Below are positions 7,967-16,134 of a stretch of DNA of 64,000 nucleotides, piece after piece. The DNA comes from Rubinisphaera italica. Lineage in GTDB: Bacteria; Planctomycetota; Planctomycetia; Planctomycetales; Planctomycetaceae. The notes below the pieces were generated by a model. The model was not told the DNA's origin, made no database searches, and saw nothing but the letters and a program-made list of their open reading frames with translations. The position numbers and the translations under genes are program-made. Positions within the stretch are counted from its first letter, which is position 1. The number at the start of each line of letters is the position of its first letter. The stretch spans positions 5,400,001-5,464,000 of the forward strand of contig NZ_SJPG01000001.1 in NCBI RefSeq assembly GCF_007859715.1, given 5' to 3'.

Positions 7967-9052
7967 TCACTCTGATGCGTGAATGATCTTTCCTGTAAGA
8001 GTCGAACCGATACGGATCTGCCAGAACCAGAAAGTGTTTGGCAGTAATTCTCCTGCCTGATTTTGGACGAGAATCTGCTCGGGGTTGCGATAGCCGAGTT
8101 GCATTGCGAATTCGGCTGTTCGCCATTCATCCGGGATACCCAGTTCTGTGTAAGTCTTTAGGATTTCCTGCCAGAGTTTGGTCAGTGAAAAACCTACTTT
8201 AGAAAGTTCGGAGGCTCGTGTCAGAATGACTTGGGCTTGTTCGCGCTTTTGTAATATTGATTGATCAGGTGCATTAAAATCAACGGTTTCGGTCGTGGCA
8301 TAATATAGACCTGCCTGGGACACGATCCCGTGCACTGCACAACGAGATTGAATCGGTGTGTGATCGCAGTCCCAGTGTGGATATTGGAAATGATGCTCAT
8401 CGGCATAAACCTGCAGGCGTTGCGGTTGAAATTGATGAGCAATCAATTCTGCAGCGATCAAACTGGCGACTTCAATTTCGGTTTGACCGGGTTGTATTTT
8501 AGAGGCGACCTCATTGACAAGCTGAGTCAGCTTCTGTTGAGTTGTACTGTATTTATTGGCAGTGCTCTCTGAGAATTGTTGTCGTAAGGGATCGATTCGA
8601 TTCGCCAGTGCACGTGTGCGACCGAAACCAGAATCGCTAATGACGGCTCGACCCCGGCAGATTTCATCCGACAAATCTTCCAGACCGTCCGTCCAGAGAC
8701 GTTCCTTCAGTTGAAAGCCAAGTGCTTTGATTTCACGATCAAAGAATTGGGGAGCGACCGAGTCAACTGTTAAAACAATCCGCCCCGTTTTGTTGATGAA
8801 GAGAGCTGTTTCTGGACGGCCACTTCCATGCTGAAAATGAACCTGTCCACCAGCCGTGAACCAGGCGATGTTTTCTGGAAGAGTGAGCAGTAATCCGTCG
8901 TATCGAGTTTCCTGTAACAACTTCAGAACGGCTTGATGATTCTGTTCGACTTCCTCATATCGCTGCCGATCGAGCTGATGCAGGTCTAGCAAGTCTCCAA
9001 ATTTTTCAGGTGTGATATCCAAAGCTATTCCTTCGAGAATGTAACATTTCAA
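7967..9052 (-). CDS. M24 (creatinase/aminopeptidase P) superfamily-like protein
   Basis: A 361-residue protein resembling Xaa-Pro peptidases of family M24. The N-terminal creatinase-like domain is visible in LLQETRYDGLLLTLPENIAWFTAGG (about 46-70), and the helical start of the pita-bread domain in LTQLVNEVASKIQPGQTEIEVASLIAAEL (about 175-203). The usual metal ligands of M24 (a His, two Asp, a His and two Glu in fixed spacing) are not evident in the C-terminal half, which instead reads PHWDCDHTPIQSRCAVHGIVS. It may be a non-peptidase relative or a variant family. The gene stands alone; downstream it nearly meets the channel gene, and upstream lies a long hairpin repeat. Confidence 0.6.
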   Translation of the reverse strand: MKCYILEGIALDITPEKFGDLLDLHQLDRQRYEEVEQNHQAVLKLLQETRYDGLLLTLPENIAWFTAGGQVHFQHGSGRPETALFINKTGRIVLTVDSVAPQFFDREIKALGFQLKERLWTDGLEDLSDEICRGRAVISDSGFGRTRALANRIDPLRQQFSESTANKYSTTQQKLTQLVNEVASKIQPGQTEIEVASLIAAELIAHQFQPQRLQVYADEHHFQYPHWDCDHTPIQSRCAVHGIVSQAGLYYATTETVDFNAPDQSILQKREQAQVILTRASELSKVGFSLTKLWQEILKTYTELGIPDEWRTAEFAMQLGYRNPEQILVQNQAGELLPNTFWFWQIRIGSTLTGKIIHASE

Positions 9053-9103
9053 GCAATCTGATGGAGATTTGATACTGAAGGCAAATACGATAACTACTGC
9101 AAA

Positions 9104-9216
9104 AGGCGAGCCGAGTCAGTCATGACTCGGGTGGGTTTGGTTCATCATCAACAAAGTTTTCTATTCTCACACAATAATCGTGAGGAAACCCGAGCCATAA
9201 CTGGCCCGGCTCGCCT
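9104..9216. repeat. Inverted pair of the AGGCGAGCC...GTCATGACTCGGG element
   Basis: The left arm near 9104-9138 (AGGCGAGCCGAGTCAGTCAT then GACTCGGG) is matched by an inverted, slightly diverged copy at about 9186-9216, leaving a spacer near 47 bases. Single copies recur at 19832-19864 and, reversed, at 29031-29064. It fills most of the 309-base gap between the M24-like and PhnP-like genes. Confidence 0.6.
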
Positions 9217-9361
9217 GAATTTTTAAAATGAAACTTGCTTCCAGTATTGCTGGTTGCGTTGTAATTTACTGTTTTGAATAAGAGTTGTCAGACGATAAGC
9301 GAAATAAACATGCGTAAGCCGGGCGGTGAAGAATCCGGCTTATCGAATGGAATGAAGATTA

Positions 9362-10177
9362 ATGAATGTCGAGTTAATACAGCCTGGAGGAAACTCCAAG
9401 GGCGAGATTATCATTCTCGGATCGGGGACAAGCCATGGTGTGCCGCTGGTGGGTTGCCGTTGTCCGGTCTGTCAGTCCGAAAATCCTCGTAATAACCGCA
9501 CACGCAGCAGTATTCTCGTCCAGGCTCCCGAAGGGAATTTTTTGGTCGATACGACTCCTGAAATGCGAATCCAGTTGATCCGCGAAAAAGTCCGACTCGT
9601 GCACGCAGCCGTGTTCACTCATTGTCATGCCGATCACATTTTCGGTCTGGACGATTTGCGTCAGTTCGGACATTTACTCGATCAAGATATCCCGTTGTAC
9701 TGCGAGCCAATGGTCGAGCAGCAACTCAAGCAGGCGTATTCGTATGCATTCACTCCGCTGCCACCACATGGACGTCGCGGAGCGGTGCCGCGATTTGAAA
9801 TACGACGGGCAACGACTGAACCTTTTGATTTACTCGGTATTCGGGTGCAACCTCTCCGGTTGATGCACGGCCGATTGCCGATCCTCGGATATCGCTTCGG
9901 GAATGTCGCCTATTGCACAGATGTCAGTGAGATTCCACCAGAGACGTGGCCGTTGCTGGAAAATCTGGATGTGCTGATCATCGATGCGTTACGATTCCGT
10001 CAGCATCCCACCCACTTCAACCTGACTCAGGCAACTCTGGTCAGCGAACGATTGCGTCCCCGGCAGACTTACTTTACTCACATCGCACATGATATTGAGC
10101 ATGAGTACGTTTCGGGGAAATTACCAAAGGGAATTGACCTGGCTTATGATGGCTTGCGAATCCCGGTCACCTTTTGA
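9362..10177 (+). CDS. PhnP-like metallo-beta-lactamase-fold phosphodiesterase
   Basis: A 271-residue MBL-fold hydrolase of the PhnP/RNase Z-like group, which cleaves phosphodiesters such as cyclic phosphates. Metal ligands are visible in THCHADH (H87, H89, D91, H92), with further His/Asp in LMHG, YCTDVSEI and FTHIAHD. PhnP-type members carry a structural zinc site; here GCRCPVC (C32, C34, C37) fits it. ILGSGTSHGVPLVGC near the N-terminus is the family opening. No phn genes are near, so a phosphonate role is not supported; general nucleotide or cyclic-phosphate turnover is more neutral. ATG 9362 is the first in-frame start, with no strong ribosome binding site. Confidence 0.85.
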   Translation: MNVELIQPGGNSKGEIIILGSGTSHGVPLVGCRCPVCQSENPRNNRTRSSILVQAPEGNFLVDTTPEMRIQLIREKVRLVHAAVFTHCHADHIFGLDDLRQFGHLLDQDIPLYCEPMVEQQLKQAYSYAFTPLPPHGRRGAVPRFEIRRATTEPFDLLGIRVQPLRLMHGRLPILGYRFGNVAYCTDVSEIPPETWPLLENLDVLIIDALRFRQHPTHFNLTQATLVSERLRPRQTYFTHIAHDIEHEYVSGKLPKGIDLAYDGLRIPVTF

Positions 10178-10226
10178 AATTTCAAATTGTTGTGGATGGG
10201 TTCCACTTGTGTTAAGAGTGTATTTT

Positions 10227-11621
10227 TCACACCTCAAAAGATTGCCCGCGAGTTGGAATGATCGGGTCTTCATCCGTGAAATCTCTCAGCACTTCGGCAA
10301 GCGCTGTTGCGGAGTCAGGTTCGCCGTGGACGAGAAACGCCTGACCGATTCCCCCCGCTTGAGCAGCTTGCTCGAACCACCAGCGGAAGTCCGTTACATC
10401 AGCATGAGCCGATAGTCCATCCAGCTTTTCGACATGAGCCTTGAGTCGAAAATCTCGATCGAAAAACTTGACGTACTTTTGCCGCTCGGCAATGCGGCGG
10501 CCCGTTGTGTGTTCTGCCTGAAAACCAATTAAGGCGACCGTGTTGTGAGGATCGGAAATCGCATGAGCCAAATGATGCACAACGCGCCCACTTTCGCACA
10601 TTCCCGAGGCAGAGATAATGAGCATCGTTCCTTCACGATCATTTAACTCTTTGCTTTCATGCGAAGACAGCACATAACTCAGCCAGGGAAATCCAAACGG
10701 ATCGTCGTCATCTCGCAGCAAAAGCTGGATTTCAGTATCCATGATCTCCAGGTGATCGCGATAAACTTTCGTGAGTCGCGTCGCCAGTGGACTGTCGACA
10801 AATACCGGAATTGGAGGCAGCAGATTTTCGTTGAAGAGTTCATTTAGAAAATAAACCAGCTGTTGAGTTCGGCCCAGTGCAAAAGCAGGCACAATCACAC
10901 GGCCTCCGACCGCGACCGCTTCCTTCAGAATTCGCAGCAGTTCCATTTTGATATCCCCTGATGGGGCATGCACGCGATTGCCGTAAGTCGATTCGCAAAT
11001 CAGCACATCACAGCGTTCAATCGTGCTCGGATCAGGTAACAATGGCAAATCGCGTCGGCCCAGATCCCCTGTGAAGACGATTCGTTTCCAGATTCCATCC
11101 TCCTCGAGATCGACTTCGGTAATCGCAGAGCCGAGAATGTGTCCTGAGTTGAGGAAGCGAATGCGAAACCCGCTGGCGATTTCGTGACGCTTCTCAAAGT
11201 CGAGCGGCTCAAACAACTCCATCAAACCGTCAACATCATCCTGGTCATACAACGGCTCAACTGAAGGATGCCCCGGTTTCAAATGTCGAGACAGGTAACG
11301 GGAATCTTCCTGCTGAATTTTGGCGGCATCTTTGAGCATAATCTCAACAAAGTCAGCCGTGGCAGCTGTACAGAAGACGCGACCACGAAATCCCATCCGG
11401 AACAAGCGGGGCAGGTTTCCGCTGTGATCGATATGCGCGTGCGACAGGATGACGACATCGATGTCGCGAGGATCGTAGGCGAACTCCTCATTCTTGCGTC
11501 GCGATTCCGCACGGCGTCCCTGAAACAGCCCGCAATCAAAGAGGATTTTACGACCATCAGATTCCAGCAGATGCTGACTCCCCGTGACTTCTCCAGCAGC
11601 TCCGTGAAATGTGAGTTTCAT
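10227..11621 (-). CDS. MBL-fold/beta-CASP ribonuclease (CPSF73-like)
   Basis: A 464-residue member of the metallo-beta-lactamase/beta-CASP RNA-processing family, which includes CPSF73 homologues and bacterial RNA exonucleases. It opens MKLTFHGAAGEVTGSQHLLE, with the metal motif SHAHIDHSG (H61, H63, D65, H66). FTGDLGRRDLPLLPDPS supplies the bridging Asp. Beta-CASP motifs follow: the Glu in ICESTYGNR, PAFALGRTQQLVYFL, SASGMCESGRVVHHL, and HVEKLDGLSAHAD with C-terminal His. The length fits the family. The gene is convergent with the PhnP-like gene, so the two MBL proteins are neighbours but not one operon. Confidence 0.9.
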   Translation of the reverse strand: MKLTFHGAAGEVTGSQHLLESDGRKILFDCGLFQGRRAESRRKNEEFAYDPRDIDVVILSHAHIDHSGNLPRLFRMGFRGRVFCTAATADFVEIMLKDAAKIQQEDSRYLSRHLKPGHPSVEPLYDQDDVDGLMELFEPLDFEKRHEIASGFRIRFLNSGHILGSAITEVDLEEDGIWKRIVFTGDLGRRDLPLLPDPSTIERCDVLICESTYGNRVHAPSGDIKMELLRILKEAVAVGGRVIVPAFALGRTQQLVYFLNELFNENLLPPIPVFVDSPLATRLTKVYRDHLEIMDTEIQLLLRDDDDPFGFPWLSYVLSSHESKELNDREGTMLIISASGMCESGRVVHHLAHAISDPHNTVALIGFQAEHTTGRRIAERQKYVKFFDRDFRLKAHVEKLDGLSAHADVTDFRWWFEQAAQAGGIGQAFLVHGEPDSATALAEVLRDFTDEDPIIPTRGQSFEV

Positions 11622-11701
11622 GTTTGATTCCGTTTTCTTGCCGAGATCGAGCCGAGTCTGTTCTTATAACCGCTTATAAGCCTGACTTAATCAATTAAAT
11701 C

Positions 11702-11785
11702 TGGGGTGGCGGGGGCGCTCCGCGATAGCGGAAGCCCCCGGAAGTCCAACGATTCGGGGCTTCTTTTCGAGACCGCCTCCGCGAT
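11702..11785. repeat. GGTGGCGGGGGCGCTCC dispersed palindromic element
   Basis: GGGTGGCGGGGGCGCTCCGC followed by GCGGAAGCCCCCGGAAGTC and ATTCGGGGCTTCTTTTCGAG forms nested hairpins. Related copies are at 25706-25747, 39725-39812 and 48030-48066. The remaining ~400 bases between the ribonuclease and YebC genes show nothing else I can name. Confidence 0.6.
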
Positions 11786-12023
11786 CCGTCGTCTTCGAAT
11801 CGGTTCAATGTCGAGTCTGATCTTATGTAGAGTTACGAAAACATATCCCGAAATGTCACCAAAGTCGATCTCATCGAAGGTTTGGAATGACGGGGTCCCA
11901 AGTCACAGACCTCCGTTCCGGTACTCACTCCCGTTCCTTTCGTAATTGCTCTTAGCAATGGATTTGTCTATTCTTAGAGAAGTTCAATTTTTTTTGACAC
12001 CTGAAAATAAGTAGATTCGTTCC

Positions 12024-12746
12024 ATGGGAAGAAGTTTCGAAAACCGGAAGCATTCGATTGCTAAGACTGCTGCGCAGAAGTCCAAACTCTATTCACGCTA
12101 CGGCAAAATGTTGTACGTGGTGGCCAAGAATGGTGTGCCTGAACCGGAATCGAACCCGGCTTTGAAGAACATGATCGAAAAGGCAAAAAAGGAACAGGTT
12201 CCCTCCCACGTTATCGAAAAAGCGATGGAAAAAGCCCGGGGAGCTGGGGGCGAAGACTACTCGGAAGCCAAGTATGAAGGCTTCGGGCCGGGCGGATGTT
12301 CAGTTATCGTCGATTGCCTGACAGATAATCCGACGCGCACATTTACCGACGTCCGCAACTGCTTCAACAAGGGCGGCGCGAAGTTGGGAAATACTGGGAC
12401 GGTCGCTCATTCGTTCGATCACCTTTCAGTCCTCTCCTTCAAGGGAGACGATGCCGACCAGATTCTCGAAGCCTTGCTCGAAGCGGATGTCGATGTCGAT
12501 GATGTTGAAAGTAATGATGGTCAACTCACCGTATTTGCAGCGGCGACAGACTTTTTCAAAGCCAAGCAGGCGCTTCTGGAAATGCAACCCGACATGGAAT
12601 TCGACGTCCAGGAAATTGCCTTTGTCGGACAATCCGATGTCGAACTTAGTGGAGACGATGTCGAAGCTTTTGAAAAGTTTCTGGATCTACTCAATGAGTG
12701 CGACGACGTGCAAAACGTGTATCACAATGCGAAATTTCCGGATTAA
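12024..12746 (+). CDS. YebC/PmpR-family regulator
   Basis: A 240-residue protein of the YebC/TACO1 family. Members act as DNA-binding regulators or, in more recent work, as translation factors that relieve stalling. The N-terminal helical domain shows [27 protein letters not shown] (the common form is AGHSKWANIKHRK..). The family signature [23 protein letters not shown] is at about 89-111, with [15 protein letters not shown] after it and an acidic C-terminal domain. The N-terminal HSKW is replaced by RSFENRKHS, as in the subgroup with longer divergent starts. It is followed by the unrelated DUF1559-like gene. Family assignment is firm; molecular role is not. Confidence 0.93.
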   Translation: MGRSFENRKHSIAKTAAQKSKLYSRYGKMLYVVAKNGVPEPESNPALKNMIEKAKKEQVPSHVIEKAMEKARGAGGEDYSEAKYEGFGPGGCSVIVDCLTDNPTRTFTDVRNCFNKGGAKLGNTGTVAHSFDHLSVLSFKGDDADQILEALLEADVDVDDVESNDGQLTVFAAATDFFKAKQALLEMQPDMEFDVQEIAFVGQSDVELSGDDVEAFEKFLDLLNECDDVQNVYHNAKFPD

Positions 12747-12855
12747 TACTCTCTCGGTCAGGGTGTAATTTACTTTTGCTGAATCTCATGAGTTTCCAGT
12801 AGCCTTACCGCTGAATGTGATTTCTCGATAAGACTGAGTTTATTGAAGGTGTGAT

Positions 12856-14550
12856 ATGTCGGATGAATCTTCACGGCGGTCTTCTAAATCTCCCAAACGC
12901 CGCAAACGTCGAACTCCTGAATTGCAACGGGAATTGCCTGCCAAAGTCGTTCGCAAGAAGTCATCGACGCCGTCCAGAAATAACAAGAAAAAACCGGCTC
13001 AGAATTTGACACCAATCATTGGTGCAGTGGTTGGTGTGATTGTCTTAATAGGAATTGGCCTGCTGGTCAATTCGTTGTGGACATCGGTGCCGAATCTGAA
13101 TGTGATGACTGCTCAGTTGAATGACAGTCATGATGATGTGATGAACGAAGCGATCTCTCTGATTAAAAAAGAGATGACTGAGTTCTGGCAAGACAAATTT
13201 GAAGCAGCAAAAAGTCAAGATTCCGCTGAGCTACAAAGAAAGAAATCGGAAATTTCTTTTAAGTATTTAAAATTGAGTAAAAAACTTGATGAATTTTCAA
13301 CTCGCTTTTTGAAACTTGGGCCTGTCGAATCCGCCAAAGTGAAAACCTGGAATGAAGAGAGAATTGATTTTCGGGAACAACAAGACAAAGAGATGAAACA
13401 ACAGGTTGAGTCTTATATGAAGAGCATTGCTTCCAGTAATCAACAGCGACTGGATTTCAATCTCCTCAATTTCATACCATTGGAACTTCAAATGAGCATT
13501 CGCCGATTTGACGAAATCCTACCGGCCATGATCATACCAGAGTCTGCTCCGTCCTCGCCACAGGATCAAGCGTTATTTGATGGAATCCGACTTGCTCAAG
13601 AGGGCTGCCAGATACTGGGATTTGTGACAGACCAAAGTTCGGCAAATGGGGCCGTTCGTTCGCTTTCGAATCAATCACAGAAACTGAACGAGATTGCCAA
13701 TAAAATTGAAACACTTGCTTCCGATAATGGACAAGCGAAGAAAAAGTACAGTGATTCGATCAACGCTGTAATGAAGCTTGTCAATTCGCTCGTCAGCAAG
13801 ACAACTCAGTTAGCTGTGAGTGATGCAGGAACCTTGGAAGAAATTGAGACGTTTCACGCAGCGGCAATTCAATTTTCCAGTTCGAATTTTGGTGGCAGTC
13901 AAGTCACCAATTCTACTCAAGTAAAACAAACGACCCCAGGTAGTACAGATATTTTATCCAGCTTGAAGCAGGCTGGGCTCTCTTTACAAAAAAATCATAA
14001 CAATGAATCTCGATTTCCAACTGTTTTGCCTATGGGGCAAAGTGTATCAGGATTAAGTTGGCGAGTTCATGTTCTGCCCTATTATGGCTATGAAGAATTG
14101 CACGCGCAGTTTCACTTGGATGAGCCTTGGGATAGTCCTCACAACATCAAATTGCTGGACAAGATACCGGATTATCTAGCCATCGGTACTGCACCGGGAT
14201 CGGGGAAAACTCGAATCCATGCATTTTGCGGTGAGAACAGCCTGTTATCGCAAGAGAAGCCTAGATATGCGAGTTGCACTGATGGAACCTCAAGAGTTCT
14301 CAGTCTGATTTTTACAGATTCAGATAAAGCTACTGAATGGACCAAACCCGGAGGAATCGCGTTCAATTCGAATGATGTCACCGGAAGTTTGGGGCAGCCC
14401 ATCAGAGGAAAGTATTTCGTTGTCTTTTTCAGTGGACAGGTAGGGACTTTGTCCGATCAAGCCCCTGCTGAAGTGATTGAGGAGTTGATCGACCCTGATG
14501 ATAGTTCGACGTCCCTTAAATTTGCGCCGTATGTTACTTATCTTAAATAG
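12856..14550 (+). CDS. Membrane-anchored protein with DUF1559-like C-terminal domain
   Basis: A 564-residue protein with a basic cytoplasmic start (RRSSKSPKRRKRRTPELQ), one membrane helix at about residues 54-74 (IGAVVGVIVLIGIGLLVNSLW), a long helical middle rich in Gln/Lys/Glu (about 85-330), and a C-terminal domain. The end contains SWRVHVLPYYGYEELHAQFH, DEPWDSPHNIKLLDKIPDYL and GGIAFNSNDV, which match the DUF1559 type found in planctomycete pseudopilin-like and membrane proteins. There is no N-terminal prepilin cleavage motif, so it is probably not a pilin. GAAGGTG lies upstream of the ATG. Function unknown; it appears to display the DUF1559 domain outside the cytoplasm. Confidence 0.75.
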   Translation: MSDESSRRSSKSPKRRKRRTPELQRELPAKVVRKKSSTPSRNNKKKPAQNLTPIIGAVVGVIVLIGIGLLVNSLWTSVPNLNVMTAQLNDSHDDVMNEAISLIKKEMTEFWQDKFEAAKSQDSAELQRKKSEISFKYLKLSKKLDEFSTRFLKLGPVESAKVKTWNEERIDFREQQDKEMKQQVESYMKSIASSNQQRLDFNLLNFIPLELQMSIRRFDEILPAMIIPESAPSSPQDQALFDGIRLAQEGCQILGFVTDQSSANGAVRSLSNQSQKLNEIANKIETLASDNGQAKKKYSDSINAVMKLVNSLVSKTTQLAVSDAGTLEEIETFHAAAIQFSSSNFGGSQVTNSTQVKQTTPGSTDILSSLKQAGLSLQKNHNNESRFPTVLPMGQSVSGLSWRVHVLPYYGYEELHAQFHLDEPWDSPHNIKLLDKIPDYLAIGTAPGSGKTRIHAFCGENSLLSQEKPRYASCTDGTSRVLSLIFTDSDKATEWTKPGGIAFNSNDVTGSLGQPIRGKYFVVFFSGQVGTLSDQAPAEVIEELIDPDDSSTSLKFAPYVTYLK

Positions 14551-14673
14551 TGTGACCGGCAGAAAAGCGGGTAGCCTCTAAAGATTCTTGCGGGGTGGCG
14601 CTGCCGCAATCAGTCAACTGCTTGCCGCCCTACAAGTTAATATCTGCGTTGCAAAAAATAATTTAACGACCGC

Positions 14674-14728
14674 GTTCGGCAGGAGCAAGCTTAGCGTTTT
14701 ACGAACATTTGACGCCCATGCGACTGCA
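14674..14728 (+). repeat. Dispersed element AGGAGCAAG...CATGCGACTGC
   Basis: GTTCGGCAGGAGCAAGCTTA at 14674-14693 and TTTGACGCCCATGCGACTGC at 14709-14728 match copies at 57618 (same strand) and 39979/45261 (reverse). It lies in the short gap between the convergent DUF1559-like and DUF1552 genes. Confidence 0.6.
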
Positions 14729-14745
14729 CAGAGCATAACAAATGC

Positions 14746-16062
14746 CTAACTCAACGCGAGTGGACCATCGCCGCAGTAGTCGGGGTTGCCGAAGGTTTTG
14801 AGGTCGTGGCCGAAGCTTTGGGCGAGTGAAAGGTGCAGGCGGTTATGGGCGACGTTTTTCAGTTTGAGAGAACGGCCCATCTTGTAGCCCATGCCTCCAC
14901 CGATCATGACGAACGGAATGTCGTTGAGGGTATGGGAATTGCCTTTGCCTAGTTCGTTCGTCCAGATGACCATTGTGTTATCGAGCATGCTGCCGCTGGC
15001 ACCCGGTTCGGGTGTCTCGGCTAATTGCTTGACGAGGTAGGCAACTTGCTCGGCATACCAGGTGTTGATTTTCGTCAGCTTCTCGACGGCATCGGTGTTG
15101 CTGTCTGGCTCGTGGGAGAGGCCATGATGGCCTTCGTCGATGCCGAGCCAGTTCATCTTGGCTTGTCCGACCGAGTTCGTGAACTGCAAGGTCGCAATGC
15201 GGGCGAAGTCGGCCCGGAAACTGTTGACCAGCAGATCAATTTGCATCTTACTGATCTTCGGCATGTTGTCGTTGACTTCTTTCACGCCCAGTTCCAGCTT
15301 CGGAACGGCATGTCCAACATCAGCTGGGTTTTCCTGCTTAAGTTCGCGTTCCATATCGCGGACAAACGAAGCCTGTTCATCGAGCAGATGACGATCTTCT
15401 GCACTGACCATCAGACGAAGTTTCGCGAGGTCTTGTTGGAGAGGATCCATAATACTCTTCAGGCTCTCGCGGTCTTTCATCTTGCCGTAGAGTTTGCTGA
15501 GCATCTGGTATGGATCGTCAACTGGAGCAATTGGTTTGTTCGCACCGGCGTAAACCATGCGCGTCCAGGTATCGGCTCGTTCGGGAACCATTACGCCGAA
15601 TTCGAGGGAGCCGAAGCGGGTTTGTGTAGCAGGATTCTGCTGCAAGACATTTTTGATTTCCTGATCGATCGACAAGCCACTCGACCAGCCAGCCGGGGTG
15701 TGAGAACCTCCCTGGATATTGCCGGGGAACAATTCCGATCCCGTCAACAGGCAGCCCATGCCCCGCATGTGAGAGTCGCCATCCCCTTTGATTTTGTCGC
15801 TGATGCCATGCAGAGTGAGCAGTTTGTCCTTATAAGGCGCAAACGGCTCCATGATCGATTTGAGAGCAAATTGTTCCCCTTCTTCGTCCGGCCAGAAATT
15901 CTGCGGAACCACTCCATTCGGGCTGAAAATCACAACCATGCGTTGTTTTCTGACCGTTGTGTTGGCGTACCCTAAGCTGGGCAAACTGGCGAGGAAGGGA
16001 ATCGACAATGCTCCAAGACCAGCGTTCTTCAGAAATTCGCGACGTTGCATGGAGTATTTCAT
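14746..16062 (-). CDS. DUF1552 secreted protein (Tat signal)
   Basis: A 438-residue protein of family DUF1552, abundant in planctomycetes and verrucomicrobia. The N-terminus [20 protein letters not shown] is a twin-arginine-type signal (RREFLK), implying folded export. The conserved body includes [50 protein letters not shown] and the late [28 protein letters not shown] block, shared with DUF1501-like sulfatase-fold proteins. It sits directly downstream (72 bases) of the cytochrome c/PA14 gene on the same strand, the usual genomic pair. The biochemical role of the pair is unknown. It is sometimes discussed in polysaccharide degradation or surface electron transfer, which is inference. Confidence 0.93.
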   Translation of the reverse strand: MKYSMQRREFLKNAGLGALSIPFLASLPSLGYANTTVRKQRMVVIFSPNGVVPQNFWPDEEGEQFALKSIMEPFAPYKDKLLTLHGISDKIKGDGDSHMRGMGCLLTGSELFPGNIQGGSHTPAGWSSGLSIDQEIKNVLQQNPATQTRFGSLEFGVMVPERADTWTRMVYAGANKPIAPVDDPYQMLSKLYGKMKDRESLKSIMDPLQQDLAKLRLMVSAEDRHLLDEQASFVRDMERELKQENPADVGHAVPKLELGVKEVNDNMPKISKMQIDLLVNSFRADFARIATLQFTNSVGQAKMNWLGIDEGHHGLSHEPDSNTDAVEKLTKINTWYAEQVAYLVKQLAETPEPGASGSMLDNTMVIWTNELGKGNSHTLNDIPFVMIGGGMGYKMGRSLKLKNVAHNRLHLSLAQSFGHDLKTFGNPDYCGDGPLALS

Positions 16063-16134
16063 GGAAGGACCTTCAGAAGGTAAGTGGTGGGGGAGCTAAG
16101 ACTATTATATCACACAGTTTCAGGAAATAAAGAG

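Noticed and set aside
15025..15975. Long plus-strand open frame (316 codons) opposite the DUF1552 gene
   Set aside because: It lies wholly within the clearly conserved DUF1552 gene on the other strand, and its translation shows no domain; it is a codon-bias shadow.
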